DNA of 64,000 bases from Natranaeroarchaeum sp042663585 (GTDB taxonomy: Archaea; Halobacteriota; Halobacteria; Halobacteriales; Natronoarchaeaceae), in NCBI RefSeq assembly GCF_042663585.1, contig NZ_JBHTAN010000001.1, positions 310,001 to 374,000 on the forward strand, given 5' to 3'. Below, in pieces: positions 1 to 9,129 of this stretch. Each line of letters begins with the position of its first letter. Within the stretch, counting starts at the first letter, position 1. The notes under the pieces are model-generated. The model worked only from the letters and a program-made list of their open reading frames with translations. It did no database searches and had not been told where the DNA came from. The position numbers and the translations under genes were made by a program.

Positions 1-422
1 CTCTCGATCATCCCGGCGTGCTTTTGTGGGATCTTTCGGAGGGCGTCGATCGTCAGGCCAAGGCCGAACTCGGCAACCGACTGCGCCCAGAACCCCTCGT
101 CGGTGTGGTCATGGACGGCGACGTCGCGGCTCTCGAGGCGCTCGTGTGCGTCGCCGTCGACGGCGTACATCGAGTCGGTCATGACGAACGCCGACTCCAG
201 CGCGGTGAGCTGCTCGGCGTCAGTCTCGGTGACTGGCACGCCCAGCGCCGCGAGTTCGGTTACCTCCCCCGGTTCGTCCAGGACGTCGACGAGCCGATCC
301 GGTGTCTCGTCGAGGCGCCGAAACTCGACAGAGCCGCGCTCGGCCCACAGCTCCCGGAGGTGATCGGCCGCGAGCGGCCAGACGTCATCGAACAGCGGGC
401 CGACGACGATCGTCCGGGTCAT
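1..422 (-). CDS. D-2-hydroxyacid dehydrogenase family protein (N-terminal part, runs off window)
   Basis: The leftward frame starts at an ATG at 422 and is still open at base 1, so only about 140 residues are visible. It begins MTRTIVVGPLFDDVW and later contains QSVAEFGLGLTID. That stretch resembles the conserved helix of NAD-dependent D-isomer-specific 2-hydroxyacid dehydrogenases, just ahead of the Rossmann domain. The start overlaps the stop of the isomerase gene (ATGA, 419-422), so the two are translationally coupled in the regulator-isomerase-dehydrogenase operon. Substrate is unknown; a sugar acid or 2-keto acid would fit the locus. The NAD-binding and catalytic residues lie outside the window. 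Confidence 0.65.
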   Translation of the reverse strand, partial: MTRTIVVGPLFDDVWPLAADHLRELWAERGSVEFRRLDETPDRLVDVLDEPGEVTELAALGVPVTETDAEQLTALESAFVMTDSMYAVDGDAHERLESRDVAVHDHTDEGFWAQSVAEFGLGLTIDALRKIPQKHAGMIE

Positions 423-1231
423 CGTCGGTCACCCTCGTCCTCGAAGAGGAACGTTATAGTGTCGAGCATGTCCGCGGGCATGCGCTCGGGGAACGACGAG
501 TAGGCCGGCACCTCTACGGTGATCCAGCCGTCATAGCCGATCGTGTCGAGGGTGTTAAGCGTGCGCTCCCAGTTCACGTCACCCTGGGGCGGGTAGGTGA
601 CCCGGTGGGCGTCCGTGAGCCAGTCTTTGACGTGGATCTTCGCGATGCGGCCATCGAGTGTATGCAGCCACCGGCTCGGTAGTCCCGAACGGAGCGCGTT
701 CCCGACGTCGAAGTACGCCCCGACCGGGCCGGCGTCCTCGACGTCGTCGAGAAACGCCGCGAACTCGTCGGGAGAGGGCAGGAAGTTGTTCTGTACGTTC
801 TCGATTGCTACGCCGACGCCACAGTCAGCTGCGTAGCTGGCGAGCTTGCGAACCGACTGGACGGCGCGCTCGTAGTCGGCGTCGTAGGTCATGCCGTCTT
901 CGATCACGGCAGGGACTATCAGTACGTCTTCGGCGTCTAGCGCCGCCGCGGCGTCGATCATGTCGCGGCTGATCTCAAGACCGATCTCACGCAGTTTCTC
1001 GTCAGCGCTCGAGAGTGGGTACTCCCAGTGGCTGATCGTCGAGATAGCGGGCACCTCCAGGCCGTGGGTTTCGACCACCTCAGCTACTTTTCGGCGTCCC
1101 GCCTCGGTCGTCAGGGGGCCGTCGCGCTCGACGTTCGGTTCGATGCCGTCGTAGCCCGTCGCGGAGAGAATCGAGCAGGTTTCCTCGAACTCGTCGGACG
1201 GGAAGCCGGCCTGGTTGAGTCCGTAGCGCAT
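419..1231 (-). CDS. Sugar phosphate isomerase/epimerase-like TIM-barrel protein
   Basis: About 270 residues starting MRYGLNQAGFPSDEF. The frame is open further upstream, but that extension overlaps the TrmB coding sequence in another frame and is not protein-like, so the start at 1231 is chosen. The pattern is that of the xylose-isomerase-like TIM-barrel family: YDGIEPNV, then VGVAIENVQNNF (metal-ligand Glu), VGAYFDVGNAL (Asp), IAKIHVKDW (His/Lys) and GWITVEVP near the C-terminus. Members isomerise or epimerise sugars, inositols or hydroxypyruvate with a divalent metal. It follows the TrmB gene by one base and overlaps the dehydrogenase gene, so it is probably part of a sugar-acid branch. The specific reaction cannot be read from the sequence. 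Confidence 0.75.
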   Translation of the reverse strand: MRYGLNQAGFPSDEFEETCSILSATGYDGIEPNVERDGPLTTEAGRRKVAEVVETHGLEVPAISTISHWEYPLSSADEKLREIGLEISRDMIDAAAALDAEDVLIVPAVIEDGMTYDADYERAVQSVRKLASYAADCGVGVAIENVQNNFLPSPDEFAAFLDDVEDAGPVGAYFDVGNALRSGLPSRWLHTLDGRIAKIHVKDWLTDAHRVTYPPQGDVNWERTLNTLDTIGYDGWITVEVPAYSSFPERMPADMLDTITFLFEDEGDRR

Positions 1232-1232
1232 T

Positions 1233-2327
1233 TCAGTTCCCTTCCTCCGACCAGCCCTCGGGCTGATCGAGTACGATCCGGGTCGCCTCGATGTCTTCGA
1301 GGGTCGCACCACGGCCGCCGATACCGTACTCCCGACCGTCGGCTTCGAGTACGATCGTCGCCTGGCCGGCGAGCTGTGTCAGTGTCAGGGAGCCGTCGTC
1401 GTTCGGTGGGGCTGCCGAGATGATCTCGGTGATCTCCCCCGAGAGGTTGACATCCTCGCCCGTCTGGAGGTCGAACCCGTTAACGGTGGCTGGGATCGCT
1501 GTCTCGTCGTTGACGATCGGCGCAATGTCCTGGACACACTCGCGGACGTTGACATACTCCAGTTTCGTGCCCTCCGCGACTGAGTCGTAGACGTGTGGCC
1601 AGGTCCCCCAGAGTGCGCCCTGGAAGTACCAGTGGAACACGTACGTCAGGGTAAGATCGTCGATGATAATGCCGTACTGATCGGTCGGGTGGGACTGCGA
1701 GGAGAAGAACGTGTGTGAACGGTCGATCAGTGCGGTGAACGGTGCCGGGAGCGTTCGGTGGCGGACCTCGGTGGCAACGTCCGCGAACTCCATCTCGTCG
1801 ACGGCGTGGGGATCCTCCAGCCCCGTCGCCACGCAGAGCTTGACGAACACGCCGCGGTCGATGGCGTCTTCGAGCGCCGGTCGGACCGCCTCGAACTGCG
1901 ACGGCGAGACTGCGATCTGGATCCGGCTTGTCGCGTCCTCGGCCGCGGCTCTGAACTGCTCGACGACGGAGTCGAATCGCTTGACGATCGAAATCTTGTG
2001 GCCGCTGATCTCGGGGCGCTCCCAGCGATCCTCGATCGCCTCCGCAGTCGTCGCGAGCTTGTTCGCGCGCTGCTGGAGGTCCGACATCACCTCCGAGGGA
2101 TCGCGCGGCCGTGCCGACAGCGTCGAATCCTGCTCGAACGTCTCGACGTAGTCGTCGCGTTCGAGGTCCTCGATGACATCGTAGATCCGGGATTTCGGGA
2201 TGCCCGTCTGCTCGGCGATCTTGACGGCGGGCGCTGTACCCCGCTCCAGCACTGCGAGGTACGCGTCGGCCTCGTACTGGGAAAGCCCGGCTTCCCGTAA
2301 CCCGTCGCGGAGCTCGTCCTCGTCCAT
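1233..2327 (-). CDS. TrmB-family sugar-responsive transcriptional regulator
   Basis: 364 residues from MDEDELRDGLREAGL. An upstream in-frame start adds seven residues, but a GAGGTG ribosome-binding-like sequence sits just before the chosen ATG. The N-terminus carries the TrmB winged helix: LSQYEADAYLAVLERG, TGIPKSRIYDVIEDLE and DDYVETFE. A coiled linker follows (LQQRANKLATTAEAIEDRW). The C-terminal half has the TrmB effector-domain pattern GIIIDDLTLTYVFHWYFQGA, which binds sugars in characterised relatives. It is the first gene of a leftward operon and is divergent from the ABC transporter genes across a 412-bp gap. Local control of the carbohydrate locus is the natural inference. It need not be the global haloarchaeal TrmB. 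Confidence 0.88.
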   Translation of the reverse strand: MDEDELRDGLREAGLSQYEADAYLAVLERGTAPAVKIAEQTGIPKSRIYDVIEDLERDDYVETFEQDSTLSARPRDPSEVMSDLQQRANKLATTAEAIEDRWERPEISGHKISIVKRFDSVVEQFRAAAEDATSRIQIAVSPSQFEAVRPALEDAIDRGVFVKLCVATGLEDPHAVDEMEFADVATEVRHRTLPAPFTALIDRSHTFFSSQSHPTDQYGIIIDDLTLTYVFHWYFQGALWGTWPHVYDSVAEGTKLEYVNVRECVQDIAPIVNDETAIPATVNGFDLQTGEDVNLSGEITEIISAAPPNDDGSLTLTQLAGQATIVLEADGREYGIGGRGATLEDIEATRIVLDQPEGWSEEGN

Positions 2328-2739
2328 TATCGCACCTCTTGGTAGCAAAGGGACTTAGATGCCGTGCCGGTCGCGGTCGGAGGAGCTGGGCAATCAGTAT
2401 TCACTGTAGTAACCAACTAGTAGCAAATGTATATATGTTTGCGTTAGATAGCCGCCCTTTGAGCAGCATCTTGGCGTTCACCTCCGTCACACCGTCATGG
2501 GGTACACGCACGATTAGCCGCCGACGTGGGATCTGCAGCGCGGAGCAACCGGGCGACGCTATTGCAGTGGGCGGGTCCCAGCGGATGGACGATGCTGGCG
2601 CTTGATACCGGGGAGTTTCGGACCGTTCTGCTGTGCTATTCGGCCGGTTTCGATCGTAAGTGAATTGAGTAGTTACTCTAGTGAATACAGTGGCCCAAAG
2701 ATTTAAGTGGTTGTTCCATACATTTGATGATGGATAACC
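2328..2739. promoter_or_regulatory. Divergent intergenic control region between trmB-like gene and ABC operon
   Basis: 412 bp without a credible gene. A TATA-like TTTAAG lies at 2702-2707, about 33 bp before the binding-protein ATG. Just upstream is a near-palindrome with arms GAGTA and TACTC around two bases (2667-2678). A pair of similar elements, GGTAGCAAAG (2340-2349) and AGTAGCAAAT (2420-2429), lies near the regulator side. These are candidate TrmB operators by position only. Known haloarchaeal TrmB sites have TACT/AGTA half-sites with a longer spacer, so the match is not exact. Confidence 0.45.
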
Positions 2740-4062
2740 ATGACAGATCCGAAGACCGGACGCGAACGGCGAACGGTGCTGAAAGGGATCGGCGCAGCGA
2801 TGCTCGCCGGTGGACTAGCGGGCTGCATAGGTGGGGGCGGAGACGATAACGAAGACACCGAGACGACGTACTGGACGACGCAGGTCGAGCAGGATCGCCA
2901 GGAGGTGATCGAGGGCCTGATCGAGAGCTTCGAGTCCGAGAGCGACGGAACGATCGACCTGGTCCCCGTCGAGGAGGGGGACCTGCCGACCCAGATCTCT
3001 TCGGCGACCGCATCGGGGACGCTACCCGCGTTCGGCGAGTGGGGGCTCGACCCCATGCAGAACCTCGGGAGCGAGGACCTGCTATCGACGGAGTCGGCGG
3101 AATCAGTCGTCGATAGCATCGGGCGCGACGACTTCGCCGAGGGCGCGCTATCGCTCGCGACCTCAAGCGACGGGAACCTGCTGGCCGTGCCGGCACACGG
3201 CTGGGTGCAGGGGTTCTGGTACCGCCAGAGCGCATTCGACGATGCGGGGCTGGACGCGCCGACCACCTGGGACGCCATACTCGACGCCGCGGAGACGCTA
3301 CATGACCCGGACAACGATGAGTACGGCATCGTCGTCGGCTCCGACGAGACGCCGTTTGCGCGGCAGTGTTTCACCCCTTACGCTCGCTCAAACGGCGCGC
3401 GAGTGTTCAACAGCGACGGGGAAATCGTGTTCGACAGCGACGCGATGGTGGAGGCGCTCGAGTTCTACGGCTCGCTGGCGGAGTTCAGTCCGCCCGGTGC
3501 CAACACGTTTGAGACGGCTAACAACACGTACCTCAACGAGCAGTGTCACATGATCATGTACTCGTCGTACATCATGGGCGACGTTTCGAGCAACACCGAT
3601 GGGATGGCGGACGACACGGCGTTCGCACCGTACATCGAGCGCGATCGGCGCAGCTCGTTTGGCCAGCTCGTCCTGTTCAACATCCTCGATACGGCCTCGG
3701 ACGCCAATCGCGAGACCGCCGAAGCGTACGTCGAGCACGTGCTCAGCGGCGACCAGTATGTCGACTTCCTGCACATGGCTCCCGGCGGAATGAACCCCGT
3801 GCTCACGTCGACGGCCGAGAGCGAGGCCTACCGCGACAACGAGACGCTCCAGGAGTGGGGCCAGGAGACACTGAGTAACATCTCCGGGGCGTTCGACAAC
3901 ATCGAGCGGTTCGGCTACGTCGACGGCCAGATGATCCCCGCGTTCGGCGACATCACGAGTCGCAGCCTCATCGCGCAGGCGGTCAGGCGCGTCTCCGAGG
4001 GCGAGGATGCCCAGACGGTCGCGGACGATGTCGCCAGCGAGATGCGCGACGTCATCAACTGA
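2740..4062 (+). CDS. ABC transporter extracellular solute-binding protein (family 1), Tat lipoprotein
   Basis: 440 residues. The N-terminus has a twin-arginine motif ERRTVLKG (Arg10-Arg11), a hydrophobic stretch and a lipobox LAGC (Cys29), followed by a Gly-rich acidic linker. This is the usual haloarchaeal Tat-exported lipoprotein design. The body matches family-1 solute-binding proteins: SFESESDGTIDLVPVE, an aromatic-rich HGWVQGFWYRQSAFDDAGL segment and TTWDAILDAAETL. It should capture the sugar outside the membrane and hand it to the two permeases that follow. Its gene leads the rightward operon and is the one closest to the putative TrmB operators. Ligand is inferred from the downstream alpha-glucan hydrolases; maltodextrin, trehalose or another glucoside are all possible. 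Confidence 0.88.
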   Translation: MTDPKTGRERRTVLKGIGAAMLAGGLAGCIGGGGDDNEDTETTYWTTQVEQDRQEVIEGLIESFESESDGTIDLVPVEEGDLPTQISSATASGTLPAFGEWGLDPMQNLGSEDLLSTESAESVVDSIGRDDFAEGALSLATSSDGNLLAVPAHGWVQGFWYRQSAFDDAGLDAPTTWDAILDAAETLHDPDNDEYGIVVGSDETPFARQCFTPYARSNGARVFNSDGEIVFDSDAMVEALEFYGSLAEFSPPGANTFETANNTYLNEQCHMIMYSSYIMGDVSSNTDGMADDTAFAPYIERDRRSSFGQLVLFNILDTASDANRETAEAYVEHVLSGDQYVDFLHMAPGGMNPVLTSTAESEAYRDNETLQEWGQETLSNISGAFDNIERFGYVDGQMIPAFGDITSRSLIAQAVRRVSEGEDAQTVADDVASEMRDVIN

Positions 4063-4085
4063 CTCCCCCGTAGCTATTTCGAACT

Positions 4086-4976
4086 ATGATCTCACTAACC
4101 CGTAGCGGCGATCGAACGATCGAGGAGAAGGAGGCGTTGCTGGGGTACGCGCTGATCGCACCGGCGTTACTGTTGATCGCTGCTGTGATCCTCTATCCGG
4201 TGCTGTACAACGTCTACCTGAGTTTCACCATCGTACCGCTGCGGCCGGACGAGGCGCCACAGTGGATCGGACTGCAGCACTATTACGATCTGTTCGGCAG
4301 CAGCGCGTTCTGGTCGGCGCTCCGGACGACGATCATGTTTACGTTCTTCAGCACGACCCTGGCAACGCTCGGCGGCCTCGGGGCCGCGTTGCTGTTCAAT
4401 CGCTCGTTCCGGGGTCGTCGGTACCTCCGTGGAATGGTGCTGTTGCCCTACGTCGCGCCGCTGATCTCGGTTGCCTTCGTCTGGCGGTTCATGCTCGACC
4501 CGCTATACGGCGTCCTCCCGTTCCTGGGCAGCGACGTGTTAGGGCTGTATGCCGGCCAAATAGACATTCTGAGCAACGGCGACACCGCGATCTGGGCGGT
4601 GATCCTCATTGACGCCTGGCGATACTTCCCGTTCGCGTTCTTGATGCTGATCGCGCGCGTGCAGGCGATTCCCGGCGACATGTACGAGGCAGCGAAGATC
4701 GACGGCGCCTCAAAGTTCGCGCAGTTCAAGGACATCACGCTCTCGGAGCTGAAGTACATCCTGGCGACGGTGTTCTTGCTGCGGTGGATCTGGAACTTCA
4801 ACAAGTTCGCGGATATCTGGCTACTAACCCGTCGCGTCGAGACGCTACCGATCTACGCGTACCAGGTGGCGTTCGCAAACTACGATCACGGACAGGCGGC
4901 CGCGATCTCGATGGTGCTATTCGTAGCGCTCATCGTGTTCGTCCTCGCGTACGTCGCCTGGGCGCTGGACTGGTGA
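4086..4976 (+). CDS. Sugar ABC transporter permease (MalF-type)
   Basis: 296 residues with about six hydrophobic segments, beginning with a short cytoplasmic tail and ALIAPALLLIAAVILYPVLY. The EAA loop that contacts the ATPase is clear: YEAAKIDGASKFAQFKDITL. Length is typical of the short MalF-type (CUT1) permeases that lack the large periplasmic loop of E. coli MalF. It starts 23 bp after the binding-protein gene and ends 4 bp before the second permease gene, so it is operonic. Confidence 0.9.
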   Translation: MISLTRSGDRTIEEKEALLGYALIAPALLLIAAVILYPVLYNVYLSFTIVPLRPDEAPQWIGLQHYYDLFGSSAFWSALRTTIMFTFFSTTLATLGGLGAALLFNRSFRGRRYLRGMVLLPYVAPLISVAFVWRFMLDPLYGVLPFLGSDVLGLYAGQIDILSNGDTAIWAVILIDAWRYFPFAFLMLIARVQAIPGDMYEAAKIDGASKFAQFKDITLSELKYILATVFLLRWIWNFNKFADIWLLTRRVETLPIYAYQVAFANYDHGQAAAISMVLFVALIVFVLAYVAWALDW

Positions 4977-4980
4977 TACG

Positions 4981-5892
4981 ATGAGTACGAAACAATCCAC
5001 TTACCGACACGTCGTCGACTCGTTCAAGACTGCGCTCGGGCTCAGCGAGAGCACGCTCGAGACGTCACTCGCCGAACGCGTCGTGTTCTACGTCGCGCTC
5101 GGGCTGACGCTACTGATCACGCTGTTCCCGTTCTACTACATGGCGCTGGCGAGTCTGCTACCCGAGTCCAGCCTGTACACGCTGCCGCCGACGCTAATCC
5201 CACAGAATCTGACGCTCGAACACTACCGGACCGTGTTCGGGCCGGAGACGTTCCCGTTCCTGACGTACTTCAAGAACAGCTTCGTCATCGCGACGACTAC
5301 CGCGGGAGCGTCGGTGCTCGTCGCCACGTTCGGCGCGTACAGCTTCGCCCGACTCGACTACCGGGGGCGCGGGATCATGTCCCGTGGCGTCCTGATGGTG
5401 TATATGTTCTCGGGCATTCTGCTGGTCGTGCCGATGTTCCAGGTGATCGTCTGGCTCGGCTTCGTCGACTCGCTGGCCAGCCTGTTCATCACGTACCTGG
5501 TTCAGACGCTGCCTGTCTCCTTGTACATGCTGGGCAACTACTTCCGGTCGATCCCGGAGGAGATCGAGGAGGCGGCGATCATGGACGGCTACTCGCGGCT
5601 AGAAGTGATCTTCAAGATCACGCTGCCACTATCGGCACCCGCGATCGTGGCCGTGTTCTTCTTCACGTTCATGATCGCGTGGAACGAGTACCTGTTCGCC
5701 AGCATCTTCCTCCAGTCCCAGAGCGTGTTCACGCTGCCGATCGGCATCGAGGCGCTGTCCTCGAGCTTCCGGCAGGTCTGGGGCCAAATCATGGCGGCGT
5801 CGCTGCTGACGAGCATCCCGCTGATCGTGATGTTCACCTACCTGGAGAAGTTCATGGTTGAGGGCCTGACCTTCGGGGCGGTGGAGGGATAA
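4981..5892 (+). CDS. Sugar ABC transporter permease (MalG-type)
   Basis: 303 residues. There is a soluble N-terminal tail of about 35 residues, then VVFYVALGLTLLITLFPFYY and further membrane segments. The EAA motif EEAAIMDGYSRLEVIFKITL is present, and the conserved IAWNEYLFASIF stretch of MalG-type subunits follows. It forms the heterodimeric channel with the preceding MalF-type subunit. It ends one base before the first ATPase gene, so the four transport genes form one transcription unit. Confidence 0.9.
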   Translation: MSTKQSTYRHVVDSFKTALGLSESTLETSLAERVVFYVALGLTLLITLFPFYYMALASLLPESSLYTLPPTLIPQNLTLEHYRTVFGPETFPFLTYFKNSFVIATTTAGASVLVATFGAYSFARLDYRGRGIMSRGVLMVYMFSGILLVVPMFQVIVWLGFVDSLASLFITYLVQTLPVSLYMLGNYFRSIPEEIEEAAIMDGYSRLEVIFKITLPLSAPAIVAVFFFTFMIAWNEYLFASIFLQSQSVFTLPIGIEALSSSFRQVWGQIMAASLLTSIPLIVMFTYLEKFMVEGLTFGAVEG

Positions 5893-5893
5893 C

Positions 5894-7030
5894 ATGGCGA
5901 CTGAACGCACCCCTACCGCCGCCGACGCCGCGGACGCCGCCTCACTTAGCTCTGACGAGAACTCGGAGGTCCGACTCCGGGGCATCACGAAGCGGTTCGA
6001 CGACCTCGTCGCAGTCAAGGACCTCGACCTGACGGTCCGGGACGGCGAGTTGCTCGTCCTGCTGGGCCCCTCAGGCTGTGGCAAGTCGACGACGCTGCGG
6101 ATGATCGCTGGACTGGAAGTACCCTCCGAGGGCAGCATCGAGATCGGCCGCGAAGAGGTCACCGAACGGCTGCCCCAGAAGCGGGACCTCTCGATGGTGT
6201 TCCAGAGCTACGCGCTGTACCCCCACAAGACCGTTCGGGGGAACCTCGCCTTCCCGCTCGCGAAGATGGACGTCAGCGAGGAGGAGGCCGACGAACAGAT
6301 CCGCCGGACCGCAGAACTGCTGGAGATCGACGACCTACTGGACAACAAGCCGGGCCAGCTCAGCGGCGGCCAGCGCCAGCGCGTCGCACTGGGACGAACC
6401 ATCGTTCGCGAGCCGAAAGCGTTCCTGATGGACGAGCCCCTGTCGAATCTCGACGCCAAGCTCCGGGTCCAGACCCGCTCGGAACTACGCAGCCTCCAGC
6501 AGCGCCTCGGCACGACCACCGTCTACGTCACCCACGACCAGGAGGAGGCGATGAGCCTGGCCGACCGGATCGCCGTGATGAACAACGGCGAACTCCAGCA
6601 GATCGGGACGCCGAAGGAGGTCTACGAGAACCCGGTCAACGAGTTCGTCGCCGGGTTCCTCGGAGAGCCGTCGATGAACTTCCTCGATCCCGACCGTCTC
6701 GAGCGGGGCGACGCCGACGGCTCCGTGACCGGGCTCGACGACCCGTTCTCGGGCACGGCGACCGTCGGCATCCGACCGGAGGACGTGACAATCGCCGAGG
6801 AGGGCGGCCAGCAGGCCAGCGCCGGTCGGGCGTACGAGCTCGACGGCGAGGTGCTCGTCGTGGAGCCGCTGGGCAACGCCTACGAGATCGAGGTCGACTG
6901 CGGCGGCGATTGGGTCACCGCACGACTGCGCGACCGGCCCGGCGCCGTCAGTTCCGGGTCGACCGTGACGCTCCAACTGCCGGACGACGCAGTCCACCAG
7001 TTCGGCGCCGACGGCGAGGTGATCAGATGA
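5894..7030 (+). CDS. Sugar ABC transporter ATP-binding protein (MalK/UgpC type), copy 1
   Basis: 378 residues. Walker A GPSGCGKST at 58-66, Q-loop MVFQSYALYP at about 101-110, signature LSGGQ at 156-160, Walker B AFLMDE at 176-181, then the H-loop VYVTHDQ. The C-terminal third is an OB-like regulatory domain (TVGIRPEDVTIAEEG) as in CUT1 ATPases. The first 25 residues are an Ala/Ser-rich extension. Its stop overlaps the start of the debranching-enzyme gene. A second, different MalK-type ATPase is encoded at 9122, so this locus has two ATPases for one permease pair. Confidence 0.9.
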   Translation: MATERTPTAADAADAASLSSDENSEVRLRGITKRFDDLVAVKDLDLTVRDGELLVLLGPSGCGKSTTLRMIAGLEVPSEGSIEIGREEVTERLPQKRDLSMVFQSYALYPHKTVRGNLAFPLAKMDVSEEEADEQIRRTAELLEIDDLLDNKPGQLSGGQRQRVALGRTIVREPKAFLMDEPLSNLDAKLRVQTRSELRSLQQRLGTTTVYVTHDQEEAMSLADRIAVMNNGELQQIGTPKEVYENPVNEFVAGFLGEPSMNFLDPDRLERGDADGSVTGLDDPFSGTATVGIRPEDVTIAEEGGQQASAGRAYELDGEVLVVEPLGNAYEIEVDCGGDWVTARLRDRPGAVSSGSTVTLQLPDDAVHQFGADGEVIR

Positions 7031-9129
7031 TCCCGGACGGCTGCGCCCTGGCGGTCCGCGACGGCGCCGTCTGCGTCGTTGGGGAGTACGGAGACGTCCG
7101 GTCCGATCGCGCTGAAACTGGCGTGTACGCCAACGACACGCAGTACCTCGGCGAGTTTGAGGTGGCAGTAACCGACCACGACGAGCCCGAGAACGGCTGG
7201 GACCGGCTCGACCGGCGGGCCGGTCCGGACGGCGTAACGACCGTGCTGATCGGCGCCGCGCCGGGCGAAGGTCGAGGCGATGCCCGCAAGTTCCTGGTAA
7301 AGAAGAATGTCGCCATCGACGGCGACGTGATGACCGTCGAGACGACACTCCGGAACTACACGCCGAAGAAGCGCGTGGTCGACGTCGAACTGACCGCTGC
7401 TTCCGACTTCCGGCACGTCTTCGAGTCTCCGGGCTTTTTTACGCCGCGCGACCCGGTCCATCGCGACCTGAGCGCGACGGACTGGAAGGGCGGCAGCCGA
7501 CTAGCCGGTACGTCGCCGGACGGGACGACCCGAAGCGCAACAGTCCAACTGGCAGGAACGAGCGACAGCACGGCCGAGACGGCAGCCGACGCCGTCCGCA
7601 CGACGGTCAGCCGGACGCTCAGGATAGCGCCGGGAGAGGAGGCGTCGGTCGTCGCAATGGCACGGTTCGGGCCGACGCGCGGCCGGGTCGACCTGTCCTT
7701 CGATCCGTCGGTATCGATGACGTCATACCCTGGACTGTTCGACGCCGCGGCCGACACCCTGCAGGCGCTCTTGCTGCCCGAGGGTGTCCCTGCTGCGGGT
7801 GCGCCACGATTCGTCGCGCCGTTCGGGCGGGACGCACTGCTGGTCGGCTTCCAGACGCTGCCGTTCGCCCCGGAACTGACCCGGAGGGTGCTGACCTACT
7901 TCGCCGGGCGGCAGGCCTCGACGACCGATCCCGAGACGCTCGCCGAACCGGGCAAGATCCCCCACGAGGGGCGACGGGGCGATCTGCCGGCGCTCGGCCG
8001 GTCGATCCGATCGCCGTACTACGGGACGGTCGACGCGACGCCGTTGTTCGCGGCGCTCGTCGCCGCCTACGCTGAGTGGGCCGGCGAGGACGCGATCACC
8101 GACGAACTGTACGACGCTGCCCTCGGGGCCGTCGAGTGGACGGTCACGACCGGCGACGAAGACGGATTCGTGTGGTACGAACCACACGACCACAAGCACG
8201 GGCTCACCCACCAGGGGTGGAAAGACAGCGACAGGGCAATCGCACGGCCTGACGGCACCCCAGCGACGCCGCCCATCGCGCTCGCGGAAGTACAGGGGTA
8301 CGCCTACCGCTCGTTCCGCGGCGTCTCCGACCTCGCGGCGGCCCGTGGTGACGACCGGCTTGCGGAGCGGCTGACCGAGCACGCAGAGCGCCTCCGCGAG
8401 GCGTTCGATCGGGAGTTCTGGCTGCCTGACGAGAAATGTTACGCGCTCGCGCTCGACGCCGATGGCGCGGTCGACGCCGTCGCCTCGAACCAGGGCCACG
8501 CGCTCTGGAGCGGGATCGTCCAACCGGAGCGTGCTGACGACGCGATCGGGAGGCTGTTGGCGCCGGATATGCTAACCGACGCTGGACTCAGAACGTACTC
8601 TGCGTCCCACGACGCGTTCGACCCGCTGTCCTACCATCGCGGCAGCGTTTGGCCGCACGATACCAGCATCGCCGCGATGGGCTGTGCGCGCTATGATCGC
8701 GCCGACGCCGCCGCGGCACTGGTTGGGCGGGGACTGAACGCACTGGAGACCGGCGCGACCGCCGATCCCGGCCACTGGGGGTTCCCCGAGTTGCTGGTTG
8801 GCCTCGACGACGTCGACGTGGACGCGGGCCGGGCCCGCCACCCCGATTCCTGCGAGCCGGCTGCCTGGAGCGCCGGGAGCGCCTTCGGCTTCGCCCAGGC
8901 CGCGCTCGGCCTCGGTATCGAGTCGGGGATGCCGACCGTCGAGCCTGTCACTGGCTTCGGCTCCGGGCAAGGGCTCGGAACGACGGAGGTGACGCTCCAC
9001 TGCCACGGGCGGCGCTACGACGTTCGTCACAGCGGCGATTCGACGGTCGTGACGCCGACAGGGAGGGCGGCGGGCAGGGAAGCGCCCGACGGCGACCACG
9101 ATCACCCGGAGGTGACTACCGATGGCTGA
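7027..9129 (+). CDS. Glycogen debranching-type glucosidase (amylo-alpha-1,6-glucosidase family)
   Basis: 700 residues from MIPDGCALAVRDGAV; the ATG overlaps the previous stop (ATGA). The frame is open upstream but that part shadows the ATPase gene. The N-terminal beta domain shows GDVRSDRAETGVYANDTQYL, typical of the GDE_N domain. The C-terminal half is an (alpha/alpha)6-barrel with APFGRDALLVGFQTLPF, GKIPHEGRRGDLP, YYGTVDATPLF and FVWYEPHDHKHGLTHQGWKD, ending near YHRGSVWPHDTSIAAMG. These are hallmarks of GH63/GH133-like glucosidases. No signal peptide is seen, so it acts in the cytoplasm on imported branched glucan or another glucoside. Its place inside the transporter operon supports this. 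Confidence 0.83.
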   Translation: MIPDGCALAVRDGAVCVVGEYGDVRSDRAETGVYANDTQYLGEFEVAVTDHDEPENGWDRLDRRAGPDGVTTVLIGAAPGEGRGDARKFLVKKNVAIDGDVMTVETTLRNYTPKKRVVDVELTAASDFRHVFESPGFFTPRDPVHRDLSATDWKGGSRLAGTSPDGTTRSATVQLAGTSDSTAETAADAVRTTVSRTLRIAPGEEASVVAMARFGPTRGRVDLSFDPSVSMTSYPGLFDAAADTLQALLLPEGVPAAGAPRFVAPFGRDALLVGFQTLPFAPELTRRVLTYFAGRQASTTDPETLAEPGKIPHEGRRGDLPALGRSIRSPYYGTVDATPLFAALVAAYAEWAGEDAITDELYDAALGAVEWTVTTGDEDGFVWYEPHDHKHGLTHQGWKDSDRAIARPDGTPATPPIALAEVQGYAYRSFRGVSDLAAARGDDRLAERLTEHAERLREAFDREFWLPDEKCYALALDADGAVDAVASNQGHALWSGIVQPERADDAIGRLLAPDMLTDAGLRTYSASHDAFDPLSYHRGSVWPHDTSIAAMGCARYDRADAAAALVGRGLNALETGATADPGHWGFPELLVGLDDVDVDAGRARHPDSCEPAAWSAGSAFGFAQAALGLGIESGMPTVEPVTGFGSGQGLGTTEVTLHCHGRRYDVRHSGDSTVVTPTGRAAGREAPDGDHDHPEVTTDG

